Positions 17,473-26,447 of a stretch of DNA of 64,000 bases are shown here, one piece after another (position 1 is the first letter of the stretch; each line of letters opens with the position of its first letter). The DNA lies in assembly GCA_963724945.1 (NCBI GenBank), contig CAVRWL010000002.1, forward strand, positions 62,001-126,000, written 5' to 3'. The position numbers were made by a program, and so were the translations under genes. Under the pieces are notes generated by a model. The model was given only the letters and a program-made list of their open reading frames with translations, searched no databases and was not told the DNA's origin. The stretch comes from Hyphomicrobium_A sp963724945. GTDB lineage: Bacteria > Pseudomonadota > Alphaproteobacteria > Rhizobiales > Hyphomicrobiaceae.

Positions 17473-18618
17473 CTAGCCGGGGCTTGTGCAAATCATATAG
17501 ACGGCCGCGCCGATGAGCGCCGCCACCGGCAGCGTCAGCACCCACGACAGCAGAATGCCGGAGACAACGCTCTTGTCGGCGGAGCCGTTGACGATGCCGA
17601 TGCCCGTAATCGAGCCGACCGAGACGTGCGTCGTCGAGACGGGCATGCCGAGGCGACTGGCGAAGATCACCAAGAACGCCGTCACCAAGTTCGCCGTCAA
17701 CGCCTGGCCGTCATTCATCCTGGAGATCTTCTTGCCCATGGTCTCGGCCACCCTGCGGGAATTGAGCCATCCGCCGATCGCCATGGCGGCCGCCACCGCA
17801 AGGGCGCTGACCTCGACGTGAAGCGCCTCGAAGACGAGCAGAAGCCCCACGATTTTCGGAGTGTCGTTGAGCCCGCGGGCGAAGCTGACGGCGGCGCCGC
17901 TCACGTAGTGCGCACCGTCAATCAGGCTCTGCGCGGTAATGCCGAGAACGGTGCCATCGTATTTGTCCATGCAGTCGGGGGCCGCGCCGGCCGTCACGGC
18001 GACCGATCGAATTCCGCCATAGCGCGCGTCGATGACTGCGAGCGGAGCGTTGACGTCGGAGAACGCGATGACAGGCTTGAACTCGCCCGGGCCTATGCAT
18101 ACGCAGCTTTGCTTCGTAATGCCCAATCGCCCCGTCAACGCGTGCGCGACCTTGTAAAGCGGCATGGTGAGAAGCACGGCAAGCACGGGGCTGAACAGCA
18201 ATGGCAGAACGAAGGTGGAGCCCAGCGTCGAGAGATTGAGCTGCGCGCCCGCCGCGAGGAACCCGGCTCCGACCAATGCGCCGATGAGGCCATGCGTCGT
18301 CGAGATCGGAAAGCCGAGCACCGTCGCGAGGATCACGGTGCCGCCCGCACCAGCCGCAACGGAGATGAGGAACGCCGGGGAAGCCGCCACGGAGTCCGGT
18401 ACGAATCCTTTGGCGGAGAATGCCTGTATGAGCGCCTCGGCGAAGAACACCGAGGCCAGACATCCTGCAAATGTGGCCACGGTCGCGATGGTGATCGCCT
18501 TGCGGTAGCCGGCGACATTGGCGCCGTAGAGCGTGGCGACGCCCTTGAAATTGTCGTTGGCGCCGTTCGCGTAGGCAACGAACAGCGTTGCGAGCAATAG
18601 GAGAATGAACAGCGTCAT
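17473..18618 (-). CDS. PiT-family inorganic phosphate transporter
   Basis: Low-affinity inner-membrane phosphate (metal-phosphate) transporter, 381 residues. It shows the two inverted PiT signatures: YANGANDNFKGVATLYG near residue 20 and ARGLNDTPK near residue 247. The partner motifs PISTTH (about 107) and PVSTTH (about 327) are also present. About ten membrane helices surround a middle cytoplasmic or periplasmic loop containing three cysteines (SCVCIGPGEFKP). No phoU-like gene is next to it. An upstream in-frame Met five codons earlier would give MRGGL; the chosen ATG follows GGGGGCC. Confidence 0.93.
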   Translation of the reverse strand: MTLFILLLLATLFVAYANGANDNFKGVATLYGANVAGYRKAITIATVATFAGCLASVFFAEALIQAFSAKGFVPDSVAASPAFLISVAAGAGGTVILATVLGFPISTTHGLIGALVGAGFLAAGAQLNLSTLGSTFVLPLLFSPVLAVLLTMPLYKVAHALTGRLGITKQSCVCIGPGEFKPVIAFSDVNAPLAVIDARYGGIRSVAVTAGAAPDCMDKYDGTVLGITAQSLIDGAHYVSGAAVSFARGLNDTPKIVGLLLVFEALHVEVSALAVAAAMAIGGWLNSRRVAETMGKKISRMNDGQALTANLVTAFLVIFASRLGMPVSTTHVSVGSITGIGIVNGSADKSVVSGILLSWVLTLPVAALIGAAVYMICTSPG

Positions 18619-18845
18619 TAGGCCCCCACGCAAGATCTATGCGATCGTCCCCTTCGCCCGCTCGGTCGGGCTCTCCAGCCAGAAATCTTATCTTAGGTTG
18701 GTGGCTCTGCCACCGCCCACATCGCTGAAACACGGTTGCGGCGCGGTGCTTGAGCATAAAGACTATCGATTTGAGGGCTTGCCGGTCATAGTGGGGTGGG
18801 GCAAGCGGGGTCGCCTTAATTATTCAGCGACCCGTGGAGGGGACG

Positions 18846-19847
18846 ATGTTGAGATGCGTTTCGATCGCTGTTGCGATCACCCTCATGCTGCCGATAGGCG
18901 GCGCCAAAGCAAAAAGCGACAGCTTTCGCGATTGCGCGACCTGCCCGGAGATGGTGGTCATCCCATCGGGTACGTATCTGATGGGGGCCTCGAAAGAAGA
19001 CGGTAAGTATGCCGACGCCTACACGCTCGCGAGTGAGCGGCCTCAGCACAAGGTGACGATCGGCTACGGGTTCGCGATCGGCAAGTTCGAGGTGTCGGTT
19101 GCGGAGTTTAACGCCTATGTCGCGGAGACCGGCGCCAAGACCGGTGGTCAATGCGATATCCGCACGCCGGACCAGGGACCCAATGCGCACAGAGTGATCG
19201 GCACCGTGAAGCCGACCCCGGAAATGAAGTACGGCCTCGTCACCGTGACGGACGCCGACTTCCGCACGCCCGGGGCAACAGTCAGCGACAAGCACCCCGC
19301 CACCTGCATCTCGCGCCGCGAGGCGGTTGCCTACCTGCAATGGCTGGGAAAGAAAACAGGCAAGGCGTACCGTTTGCCGACCGAAGCCGAATGGGAGTAT
19401 GCGGTCCGGGCCGGAAGCACCACTCCCTACTACTACGGGGGCGGTCCGAAGGATCTGTGCAAGTACGGCAACTTCGCCGACCGCAAGTCGCCCTATTCGG
19501 CGCACGTGGCGGCGCCATGCGCGGAGAGCCCGTCACCGGTCGGAACCGCCGCGGTTGGAAGCTATCAGCCCAATGCGTGGGGCCTCTATGACATGATCGG
19601 GAACGCCTTCGAGTTCACCGAGGATTGCAGCTTCGAGAACTACAACGGCGCACCGACGGACGGATCGCCCCGGCGCAAGCTTGAGTGCGAGAACTTCGTC
19701 CAGAGAGGCTATAATTTCGACAGCGTCGCGGGCGACATGCGCTCGGCGGCGCGCTGTCTGCCGGGCGAGTGGGACTACCGCGCCAACAATCTGACGCTTC
19801 GGGTCGCCGTTTCGCTCGACGATACGGCATGGGACCGCAAGAAGTAG
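18846..19847 (+). CDS. Secreted SUMF1/FGE-type (formylglycine-generating-enzyme-like) protein
   Basis: A 333-residue exported protein: signal peptide about 1-22, then a SUMF1-type C-lectin fold. Typical family features are PSGTYLMGAS, the RLPTEAEWEYAVRAG helix near residue 175, and NAWGLYDMIGNAFEFTED near 240. The C-terminal region that in true formylglycine-generating enzymes carries two Cys five residues apart has instead one Cys in RSAARC, so sulfatase activation by that chemistry is doubtful; no sulfatase gene is nearby. Many secreted SUMF1 proteins have other roles. GGAGGGG lies directly before the ATG. Confidence 0.85.
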   Translation: MLRCVSIAVAITLMLPIGGAKAKSDSFRDCATCPEMVVIPSGTYLMGASKEDGKYADAYTLASERPQHKVTIGYGFAIGKFEVSVAEFNAYVAETGAKTGGQCDIRTPDQGPNAHRVIGTVKPTPEMKYGLVTVTDADFRTPGATVSDKHPATCISRREAVAYLQWLGKKTGKAYRLPTEAEWEYAVRAGSTTPYYYGGGPKDLCKYGNFADRKSPYSAHVAAPCAESPSPVGTAAVGSYQPNAWGLYDMIGNAFEFTEDCSFENYNGAPTDGSPRRKLECENFVQRGYNFDSVAGDMRSAARCLPGEWDYRANNLTLRVAVSLDDTAWDRKK

Positions 19848-19864
19848 CGTCACGTTCAGGTCGG

Positions 19865-20113
19865 ATGGCGGACCGAGCAACAATGACCGAGCGCGAACGA
19901 ATGATCTTCTTGGAGCGCCAGGCAGAGGAGGCCTACGACCGCATGTACGATGCGCACTCGCCGTCCGGCGCCGCCGTGTGCTACAGCGATGCCAAGGAAG
20001 CGCTCTACAGCGCCATCGGTATCGCCAGACTGCTCGCGGACGAGGACAGCGCGCGACGCCTCGAGGCGCGGCTTGCCCATATCAAGGCCGTGTTCCGCTC
20101 GCAGTTTACCTGA
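19865..20113 (+). CDS. Small conserved-looking helical protein, unknown
   Basis: An 82-residue cytoplasmic protein with two predicted helices: RERMIFLERQAEEAYDRMYD and SDAKEALYSAIGIARLLADE. There is no signal or membrane segment. It starts 18 bases after the SUMF1-like gene and may be co-transcribed. A later Met (MTERER) is an alternative start. I do not recognise the function. Confidence 0.6.
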   Translation: MADRATMTERERMIFLERQAEEAYDRMYDAHSPSGAAVCYSDAKEALYSAIGIARLLADEDSARRLEARLAHIKAVFRSQFT

Positions 20114-20131
20114 ATGGTCCCGGGCCGCGGG

Positions 20132-20302
20132 TCAATCGAGGTCGATGATCCCGGTGCAGCTCGCTAAGAAGGCGAGCGCCGTCATCACGACGAAGGCCCA
20201 CACGAGGAGCCGCGAGGTAGCGCCGCTTTCGGTCTCGACTTTCGCGATCGCGAGCCCGAGCAAGCCGGCAATGGCGAAGAGCATGATGCCGATGGGCGAC
20301 AT
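20132..20302 (-). CDS. Tiny two-helix membrane protein
   Basis: A 56-residue protein beginning MSPIGIMLFAIAGLLG, with membrane segments at about 3-17 and 31-48 joined by a short charged loop. It ends CTGIIDLD. The frame is open upstream, but only this part looks protein-like. It is convergent with the small helical gene on its 3' side. Function unknown. Confidence 0.5.
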   Translation of the reverse strand: MSPIGIMLFAIAGLLGLAIAKVETESGATSRLLVWAFVVMTALAFLASCTGIIDLD

Positions 20303-20530
20303 GGCCGCTGCCCCATGACTGCGAGTCTTCTGCCCTAGCCGGCGAGCTAAATTTGGACGCCGGTGCCGGGCCAAGGCGTCCCGGCATGCTCCCCAACGCC
20401 TGTTCGCCAGTCTGTCCCTGTTTGCAAGGCCTGTTCCGGAGGGAACAGCGCTTTTGCGCGCCACCGCGCATGATCGGCTTCAGGGATAGAAAGCAACGAA
20501 AGAAACCTTGCTCAAGCGCTGGAGGCTGAC

Positions 20531-21031
20531 GTGACCCGGAATCTTCTTGCTATCGCCACCGCTCTTCTCGCCGCACCGGCGCTCTTTGCCTCGGCGGCCG
20601 AAGCTTGCATTTCCTGCGAGTACACCCCGGAGGTCGCGCGCAGCCCGGCGCCGTCCTACGCGGCGCGCCCGTACGTGAGAGAGCGCGTCTACGCGGTGGA
20701 AAGGGAACGCAGCCACCGGACCAAGCACATCGTCAAGCGCGAGCCCGTCGCCAAAAAGGTCGAGACCGCGGAGAAGGCCCCGATCAAGGACCAGGCAAAG
20801 AGCGAGAATTCCTCGATCGCCAGCACCGCCAAAGCCGCACCTGAGACAGCGAAGGTCGACGTGAAGGTGCCTCAGACCGAGAATTCATCGATCTCGCTGG
20901 CTTCCGTCGAAGCCGCTGCGAGCGAGAAGGCGGCGGTCACCGCGACGACGCAACAGGCCTCTGTCAGGCCGGTGGACTGCAGGAAGTTCTTCCCGTCGGT
21001 CGGCATGACCGTCTCGGTGCCCTGCGAATAA
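20531..21031 (+). CDS. Exported hypothetical protein with ENSSI repeats
   Basis: A 166-residue periplasmic protein. The GTG start is preceded by GGAGG with ideal spacing, and a signal peptide follows (about 1-24, cleavage at SAAEA). The mature protein has a CISC pair at its N-terminus and two Cys near the C-terminus (VDCRKFF and VPCE), plausibly disulfide partners. The middle is Lys/Glu/Ala rich, disordered, with a duplicated ENSSIAS/ENSSISLAS motif. I do not recognise a function; similar exported proteins occur widely in Rhizobiales. Confidence 0.7.
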   Translation: MTRNLLAIATALLAAPALFASAAEACISCEYTPEVARSPAPSYAARPYVRERVYAVERERSHRTKHIVKREPVAKKVETAEKAPIKDQAKSENSSIASTAKAAPETAKVDVKVPQTENSSISLASVEAAASEKAAVTATTQQASVRPVDCRKFFPSVGMTVSVPCE

Positions 21032-21073
21032 GCCGCGAGCTTCGATGCGGGGCGCTGCTCTCCCGCGGGTGGC

Positions 21074-21361
21074 CTATGTCCTGCGGCGCAGGAGATAGCC
21101 CAGCGACGCCCACACGAGGCCGAAGGTGAACTGCATGAGGATGATGCCGGCCTCGCCGCCCAGCGCGTGGATGGGCAAGAGCCCCACCTCGGCGGCAAGC
21201 CAGTAGAGCGCGAAGCCTGCGAGCGAGGCGGCGAAGGCGGCGACAACGATCTTTTGCCACTGGTCCGCGCTCCGTCCCATCAGGAACGCGACGGCGATCA
21301 CCACCGGGTTCAGAAGCGCGATCAGGAAGAGCGTCATCGGGTCAAACGGTTTGATTTCCAT
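21074..21361 (-). CDS. Three-helix small membrane protein
   Basis: A 95-residue integral membrane protein with hydrophobic stretches at about 9-28, 38-60 and 68-88 and an RRRT tail, so the C-terminus is probably cytoplasmic. It is convergent with the ENSSI-repeat gene. I do not recognise the family. Confidence 0.65.
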   Translation of the reverse strand: MEIKPFDPMTLFLIALLNPVVIAVAFLMGRSADQWQKIVVAAFAASLAGFALYWLAAEVGLLPIHALGGEAGIILMQFTFGLVWASLGYLLRRRT

Positions 21362-21504
21362 GACGCGTCCTTATCACTGACACAAGCTGCACGAAGCTTC
21401 GCTCAACGGACGTGGTGGTCTGTGGACAGCCGGCGCTCGCGCCGGCCTGCCTTGCAGGCTTGGCCCTGCGGGCCAGATGTCCTGACACGAACTGCGCGGA
21501 ACCT

Positions 21505-21828
21505 TCACCGCTCTCCGCCGTTGTCCTCGAGCTGGCGGCGCAGCTTCTCCTCCTCGTACTGGACGAACCAGCCGATCATCTGCCGCCACAAGGCCTCGGT
21601 GAGCTCGGGCGGCAGCCCACGCTCCTTGGCCCGACCCTTGACCTTGTCGATCACCTGCTGGATGCGCCAGGGCACATAAGCGTCGCCGGGATTGGACTTC
21701 AATTGCCACGCGCGATCGACGTAGGAGAAGCGCTCGGCGATGAGGTCGACGAGGCTGGCGTCGATGCGGTCGATCTCATCGCGCACCTCGCCCATGTCCC
21801 GGCACTCCTTGGCGGCACGCCCGCTCAT
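21505..21828 (-). CDS. Chorismate mutase, AroQ type
   Basis: Cytoplasmic enzyme turning chorismate into prephenate for Phe/Tyr synthesis; a monofunctional AroQ domain of 107 residues. The helical family pattern is visible: MGEVRDEIDRIDASLVDLIAER (first helix with the active-site Arg), then RAWQLKS and PWRIQQVIDKV. Its ATG overlaps the gatA stop as ATGA, so translation is coupled to the amidotransferase subunit. This is an unexpected partnership. A longer reading upstream overlaps gatA and is rejected. Confidence 0.9.
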   Translation of the reverse strand: MSGRAAKECRDMGEVRDEIDRIDASLVDLIAERFSYVDRAWQLKSNPGDAYVPWRIQQVIDKVKGRAKERGLPPELTEALWRQMIGWFVQYEEEKLRRQLEDNGGER

Positions 21829-23408
21829 TTCTTCTTGCTCCCGGTTTTCGCCTTGGCGGCGGCCTTTTTTGCCGGCGGCGTCTTGGCGGGCGCCTTTGCC
21901 TGAACCTGGCACTGCCCTTCCCACCAGCGCTCCGGCACAATGAAGCGTCCGGCGGCGTCCTCGATCGCTTGCGCGGCGCGGAACAAGGTTCCCTCATCGA
22001 ACGGCTTGCCGATGAGCTGCAGGCCCAAGGGCGTGCCTTCGCGCGAGAGCCCGGCCGGCACGGAGATGCCCGGCAGCCCCGCCATGTTCACCGTCACCGT
22101 GAAGATGTCCTCCAGGTACATGGCAATGGGATCGCCCGTCTTCTCCCCGAACGCGAACGCCGGCGACGGCGTCGTCGGCGTCAGCACCACGTCGACTGAG
22201 TTCCACGCCTCGTCGAAATCGCGCTTGATCAGCGTCCGCACCTTCTGCGCCTTGAGATAATAGGCGTCGTAATAGCCGGCGGAAAGCACATAGGTGCCGA
22301 TGAGGATGCGCCGGCGCACCTCCTTGCCGAAGCCGGCCCCGCGCGTGGCCTCGTAAGTGTCGATCAGGTCCTTGCCCGCAACGCGCAGGCCGTAGCGCAC
22401 GCCGTCGTAGCGCGCGAGGTTGGAGGAGGCTTCGGCGGGGGCGACGATGTAGTAGGCCGGAAGCGCGTATTTCGTATGCGGTAGCGAGATGTCGTGGATT
22501 GAGGCGCCGGCGGCTTTCAGCCAGGCGATGCCATCGGCCCAGAGCTTGTCGATCTCCGGCGACATGCCCTCGACGCGGTATTCCTTCGGCACGCCGACGC
22601 GCAGGCCTTTCACGCCCTCGAGAAGGGTGGCCTCGTAGTCGGGCACGGGCGTGTCGACGGAGGTGGAATCCTTCGGGTCGTGGCTCGCCATGGCTTTGAG
22701 CATGATGGCGGCATCGCGCACGGTCTTGGCGAGCGGCCCGGCCTGGTCGAGCGAGGAGGCGAACGCGACGATGCCCCAGCGCGAGCAGCGCCCGTAGGTC
22801 GGCTTGATGCCGACGGTGCCGGTCAGCGCGGCGGGCTGACGGATGGAGCCGCCGGTGTCGGTCGCGGTGGCGGCGAGGCACAGGTCGGCGGCAACGGCGG
22901 CGGACGAACCGCCGGAGGAGCCGCCCGGCACGAGCTTGTCGGTTGCGAGCGCGCCGCTCTTGTCCTTGCGCCGCCAAGGCGAGACGACCGGCCCGAAGGC
23001 GCTCGTCTCGTTGGAGGAGCCCATGGCGAACTCATCACAGTTGAGCTTGCCGAGCATGACCGCTCCCGCCGACCACAGGTTGGTGCCGACGGTCAATTCG
23101 TACGTCGGCTGGAAATCGTCGAGGATCTTCGAGCAGGCCGTGGTGCGCACGTCACGCGTGCAGAAGAGATCCTTGTTGCCGAGCGGCAGGCCCTCGAGCG
23201 GACGCGCGTCTCCCGACTTCAAGCGCTTTTCGCTCTCCTTCGCTCGGGCGAGCGCAAGCTCGGGCGTCACCAGCGCGTAGGCGTTGAGCGCCGCATTGCC
23301 GCTCTCGATCGCCTTCAGAAAGGCTTGCGTCAGCTCGGTCGCGGAGAAGTCGCGTTTGCGCAGGCCCTCGCGCGCTTGCGCAATGGTGAGCTTGTTGAGA
23401 TCGGTCAC
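21825..23408 (-). CDS. gatA: Asp/Glu-tRNA amidotransferase subunit A with Lys/Ala-rich tail
   Basis: Amidase subunit of GatCAB: it releases ammonia from glutamine and amidates mischarged Glu-tRNA(Gln)/Asp-tRNA(Asn). The protein has 527 residues. The Ser-cisSer-Lys triad is visible as Lys79 (LGNKDLF), Ser164 (PGGSSGGS) and Ser188 (TDTGGSIR). The core ends near residue 493; a 34-residue Lys/Ala/Pro-rich tail follows (from VQAKAPAK to the end), absent from the usual family member. It is followed by the overlapping chorismate mutase gene and preceded by gatC across a 148-base gap holding a palindromic element. Confidence 0.95.
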   Translation of the reverse strand: MTDLNKLTIAQAREGLRKRDFSATELTQAFLKAIESGNAALNAYALVTPELALARAKESEKRLKSGDARPLEGLPLGNKDLFCTRDVRTTACSKILDDFQPTYELTVGTNLWSAGAVMLGKLNCDEFAMGSSNETSAFGPVVSPWRRKDKSGALATDKLVPGGSSGGSSAAVAADLCLAATATDTGGSIRQPAALTGTVGIKPTYGRCSRWGIVAFASSLDQAGPLAKTVRDAAIMLKAMASHDPKDSTSVDTPVPDYEATLLEGVKGLRVGVPKEYRVEGMSPEIDKLWADGIAWLKAAGASIHDISLPHTKYALPAYYIVAPAEASSNLARYDGVRYGLRVAGKDLIDTYEATRGAGFGKEVRRRILIGTYVLSAGYYDAYYLKAQKVRTLIKRDFDEAWNSVDVVLTPTTPSPAFAFGEKTGDPIAMYLEDIFTVTVNMAGLPGISVPAGLSREGTPLGLQLIGKPFDEGTLFRAAQAIEDAAGRFIVPERWWEGQCQVQAKAPAKTPPAKKAAAKAKTGSKKK

Positions 23409-23443
23409 GCTTCGTCTCTTTCACTTCCAGTGCATTTGCCCTC

Positions 23444-23538
23444 ACCCGTCATCCCGGCCGAGGCGCACGTGCGCCGAGAGCCGGGATCTTGCGACAAGAT
23501 CCCGGATAGCCGCTTGCGCGGCTTCCGGGATGACGGGT
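23444..23538. repeat. Cloverleaf-like palindromic intergenic element
   Basis: Outer arms ACCCGTCATCCCGG (23444-23457) and CCGGGATGACGGGT (23525-23538) are perfect inverted repeats of 14 bp. Inside are three more palindromes: GGCGCACGTGCGCC (23462-23475), CCGGGATCTTG/CAAGATCCCGG (23481-23505) and CCGC/GCGG (23510-23521). Folded, this is a four-armed structure. It resembles REP/BIME-type intergenic elements of Rhizobiales. It lies between gatC and gatA and may act on the transcript joining them. Confidence 0.8.
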
Positions 23539-23556
23539 GGTCGTATGGCGCCGGTT

Positions 23557-23844
23557 TCATTCCACGACTTTCGGGACGACGAAGTAGTGGTCCTCGACCA
23601 TCGGCGCGTTCTTGACGATGTCGTCGGCGATGTCGCCGTCAGTCACGTTGTCCTCGCGCTTCTTGAGCTCGATGGGGACGACGCGCGTCATCGGCTCCAC
23701 CGCCGAGGTGTCGACCTCGTCGAGCTGCTCCACCCAGTTGAGGATGCCGGAGAGCTCAGCGACGAGACCCTTGGCCTCGGCTTGCGTGATCTTGATGCGC
23801 GCTAAGCGCGCGATGCGTTTCACGGTCGCCTCGTCGACCTGCAT
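23557..23844 (-). CDS. gatC: Asp/Glu-tRNA amidotransferase subunit C
   Basis: Small GatC subunit, 95 residues, which wraps GatA and GatB to stabilise GatCAB. Family features: VKRIARLARIKIT at the N-terminus, LNWVEQLDEVDTSAVEPM in the middle and a VVPKVVE end. The ATG follows GGAGGG; the longer frame upstream is not family-like. First gene of gatC-gatA-chorismate mutase. Confidence 0.95.
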   Translation of the reverse strand: MQVDEATVKRIARLARIKITQAEAKGLVAELSGILNWVEQLDEVDTSAVEPMTRVVPIELKKREDNVTDGDIADDIVKNAPMVEDHYFVVPKVVE

Positions 23845-23948
23845 AGTCCCTCCCATGCTGCTGGCTGAAGGTGGCCTGGAATTCCCGGCTCTCTTAGCTC
23901 CGGCGCGGGGTCCGCGCAACTTGCGCCAGCGAGGCGGGCAAGTGCCGC

Positions 23949-26321
23949 TCAATGGGAGCGGCGCCACTGCGAGAGAAACGGGCCCAGAATATCGGAGGCA
24001 TCGTCCGTCCAAGGCGAGAGGTTTCCGGCGTGGAAATCCTGCGCGCCTTGAAGCGCCCGGAAATCATCGAGCCCGCGCACGGTCTTGGCGAAGACGGCAA
24101 TCGTCGAGACGGTCTCATCATAGCCTCCCTCCGCCTCGTCGTCGGACACGATGAGACCCTTGAGCTCGGGCACGAGCCGCAACGTCGCGCCGAGCACCGA
24201 ATCGAGGTCGAGATAGCGGTTGGAGATGTGCAGCACGATGAAGCCGTCGTCTTTAATCTTGGAGGCATAGAGCTTCAGCGCTTCGGCCGTCATGAGATGC
24301 ACCGGCACCGCATCGGAGGTGAAGGCGTCGATGATGATGAGATCGAAGCTCTTGTCGGGCTCTTTCGCCAGCGTCAGGCGCGCATCGCCGATGACGATGT
24401 CGGCGTGGGGCAGGCAGCTCGAAAGAAACGTGAAGTAGCCCGACCGCTCGGCGATGTCGACGACGACGGGATCGATCTCGAAGAAGCGCCAGTGCTCGCC
24501 CTTCCTGGCGTAGCAGGCGAGCGAGCCGGTGCCGAGGCCGACGATGCCGAAGCGCCCGTATTCGCCCGCGGCGTCGGCATGGTTCTGCGCGATGCGGACG
24601 GCGCTCGCCAGCGGGCTCCCCGGAAAGTAGTAGGTGACCGGCGTCGTGTCGATGACGAGATGGCCGTCCTTGCCGCGAATGCGCTGCGCTCCGTGCAGCG
24701 TCGTGCCGTGGGTGAGCACGTTGAAATCGCCGCCCACCGACTGCGAGACGCGATAGACGCCGAAATAGCTGCGCCGCGCGTGCCCGCGCTGCACCGAGGA
24801 GGGCAGCATGACGACGGTCGCAAACATCAAAAGCACCGCAGCGAGCTGGCGCCGGGGATGGCCCCAGAAGGCAATGGCCGCAACGGCAAACACGAGCGCA
24901 AGCACCGGCGTGAAGCCCCACTCGCCGAAAGAGAGGTCCCATTGGATCGCCCAGATGTCGCCGCGCACGACAAACGGCAGCCCCACGGCGGCGATCGCTG
25001 CGAGCCACAGGAGCTCGTTTGATCTCCAGGCGCTGCGCGTAAAGACGCCGGGTCGGCACGCCACGGTGAGCGCTATCAGCAGCGGGTACTCGAACACCTC
25101 CGAGAAGAGCTTCGGCGCAAGGAGCGCGGAGAAGAGCCCACCGAGAACGCCGCCGAGCGACATCCACATGTAGAATGCCGTCAACTCGCGCGCGCGCGGG
25201 CGCGCAAGATAGAGCGTGCGGTGGGCAACAAGCGCGGAGAGGAAGAAGACGGCGACGCCGGCCGAGCTCGTCAGCGTCCACTTGTCGTACTTCGTCTGCG
25301 CAAGCTCGAGCAGCGCGAAGATTGCCGATGCGAGCTGCAGAGGCATGAGGAGCCGCATCGGGATCGGCACCCGGTCCTGGAACGCGAGGACGAAGGTCGA
25401 CAGATAGAGCGCAAGCGGCAGCACCCACAGGAGCGGCGCGGAGGCGATGTCGGTCGAGACGTGGGTCGTGAACGCGGTCAGAAGCGCGGCCGGCACCGCG
25501 GCGAGACTGCACCAGGCGAGGCGGGCGCGCAGCGTCGCGGCGGGGCTAAGCGCATCAACCCCTCGTTCAACCCCTCGTGACGGCACGGAGGCAGCGCCGG
25601 CGCGCCGGCGCACGAGCACAAAGCAGACCGCGAGCGCAACCAGGAGCACGCCGTAGAGCAGGCTCCAATAGAGGCTCATCGCCCTCAGCCCGAGGGCCGG
25701 CTCCAGGACGAACGGGTAGCTGAGCAGCGCGACGAGGCTGCCGAGGTTCGAGGCGCCATAGAGGAAGTAAGGGTCGCGCGCGTGTGGATGTCCGCTTCTC
25801 GCAAACCAGGCCTGCAACAGCGGCGCGTTGGCGGCAACCGCCAGGAACGGCAGGCCCACCGCCGCGGCGAAGAGGCTGAGCTGCCAGAAATACGGATCGC
25901 CCGGCGGCGGCTCCCCCCAGCCGGCCGGCAGCGCGACCGGCAGCACCAGCGCCGCCGCAAGCGCCACCGCGAGGTGCACGGGGCCCGTCGCTGCAAACGG
26001 CGCATAGCGCATGAGCAGGTGGGCATAGCCGTAGCCCGCGAGCAGCGCCGCCTGAAAGAAGAAGAGCGCCACCGCCCACACCGAGGGCGAGCCGCCGAGC
26101 ACCGGCAGCACCATCTTCGCAAACAGCGGCTCGATGACGAACAGCAGGAAGGCGGAGAGGAGCGTCGTCGCGATGAAGAGCGCCAGGCCCTCCTGCCCCA
26201 AGGCTCCTTGGGTCAGCCCCTCGTGCGCCAAGTCCGTCTCGGTTGCGGGCTTGCTCGGGTGGCGGGTGACGCTTCGTCTCCTTTGCACGCAGATAGCCTT
26301 CCTCGAGGGGTCGTGACGCAT
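23949..26321 (-). CDS. Polytopic membrane protein fused to a spermidine-synthase-like domain
   Basis: A 790-residue fusion. Residues about 45-510 contain many hydrophobic helices in an MFS-like arrangement. Residues about 540-780 form a spermidine-synthase-type Rossmann domain: GIVGLGTGSLACYA (nucleotide loop), FFEIDPVVVDIA, and IIIDAFTSDAVPVHL at the position of the catalytic Asp region. Such fused MFS/spermidine synthases are known in bacteria, but their substrate is not established; polyamine synthesis should not be assumed. It stands alone, divergent from ruvX. The true start may be somewhat inside the given frame. Confidence 0.85.
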   Translation of the reverse strand: MRHDPSRKAICVQRRRSVTRHPSKPATETDLAHEGLTQGALGQEGLALFIATTLLSAFLLFVIEPLFAKMVLPVLGGSPSVWAVALFFFQAALLAGYGYAHLLMRYAPFAATGPVHLAVALAAALVLPVALPAGWGEPPPGDPYFWQLSLFAAAVGLPFLAVAANAPLLQAWFARSGHPHARDPYFLYGASNLGSLVALLSYPFVLEPALGLRAMSLYWSLLYGVLLVALAVCFVLVRRRAGAASVPSRGVERGVDALSPAATLRARLAWCSLAAVPAALLTAFTTHVSTDIASAPLLWVLPLALYLSTFVLAFQDRVPIPMRLLMPLQLASAIFALLELAQTKYDKWTLTSSAGVAVFFLSALVAHRTLYLARPRARELTAFYMWMSLGGVLGGLFSALLAPKLFSEVFEYPLLIALTVACRPGVFTRSAWRSNELLWLAAIAAVGLPFVVRGDIWAIQWDLSFGEWGFTPVLALVFAVAAIAFWGHPRRQLAAVLLMFATVVMLPSSVQRGHARRSYFGVYRVSQSVGGDFNVLTHGTTLHGAQRIRGKDGHLVIDTTPVTYYFPGSPLASAVRIAQNHADAAGEYGRFGIVGLGTGSLACYARKGEHWRFFEIDPVVVDIAERSGYFTFLSSCLPHADIVIGDARLTLAKEPDKSFDLIIIDAFTSDAVPVHLMTAEALKLYASKIKDDGFIVLHISNRYLDLDSVLGATLRLVPELKGLIVSDDEAEGGYDETVSTIAVFAKTVRGLDDFRALQGAQDFHAGNLSPWTDDASDILGPFLSQWRRSH

Positions 26322-26447
26322 CCGCTCAGGCCGATCATCTCCGGCGCACTCCTCAGGCCCGTCCTGTGCGGATGCGGATCAACGCCTTGCGCGTGACGCA
26401 GCGGAGTATAAGGGAGGCGACCAAGGCAACAACGGGCGAGCGCCGAC

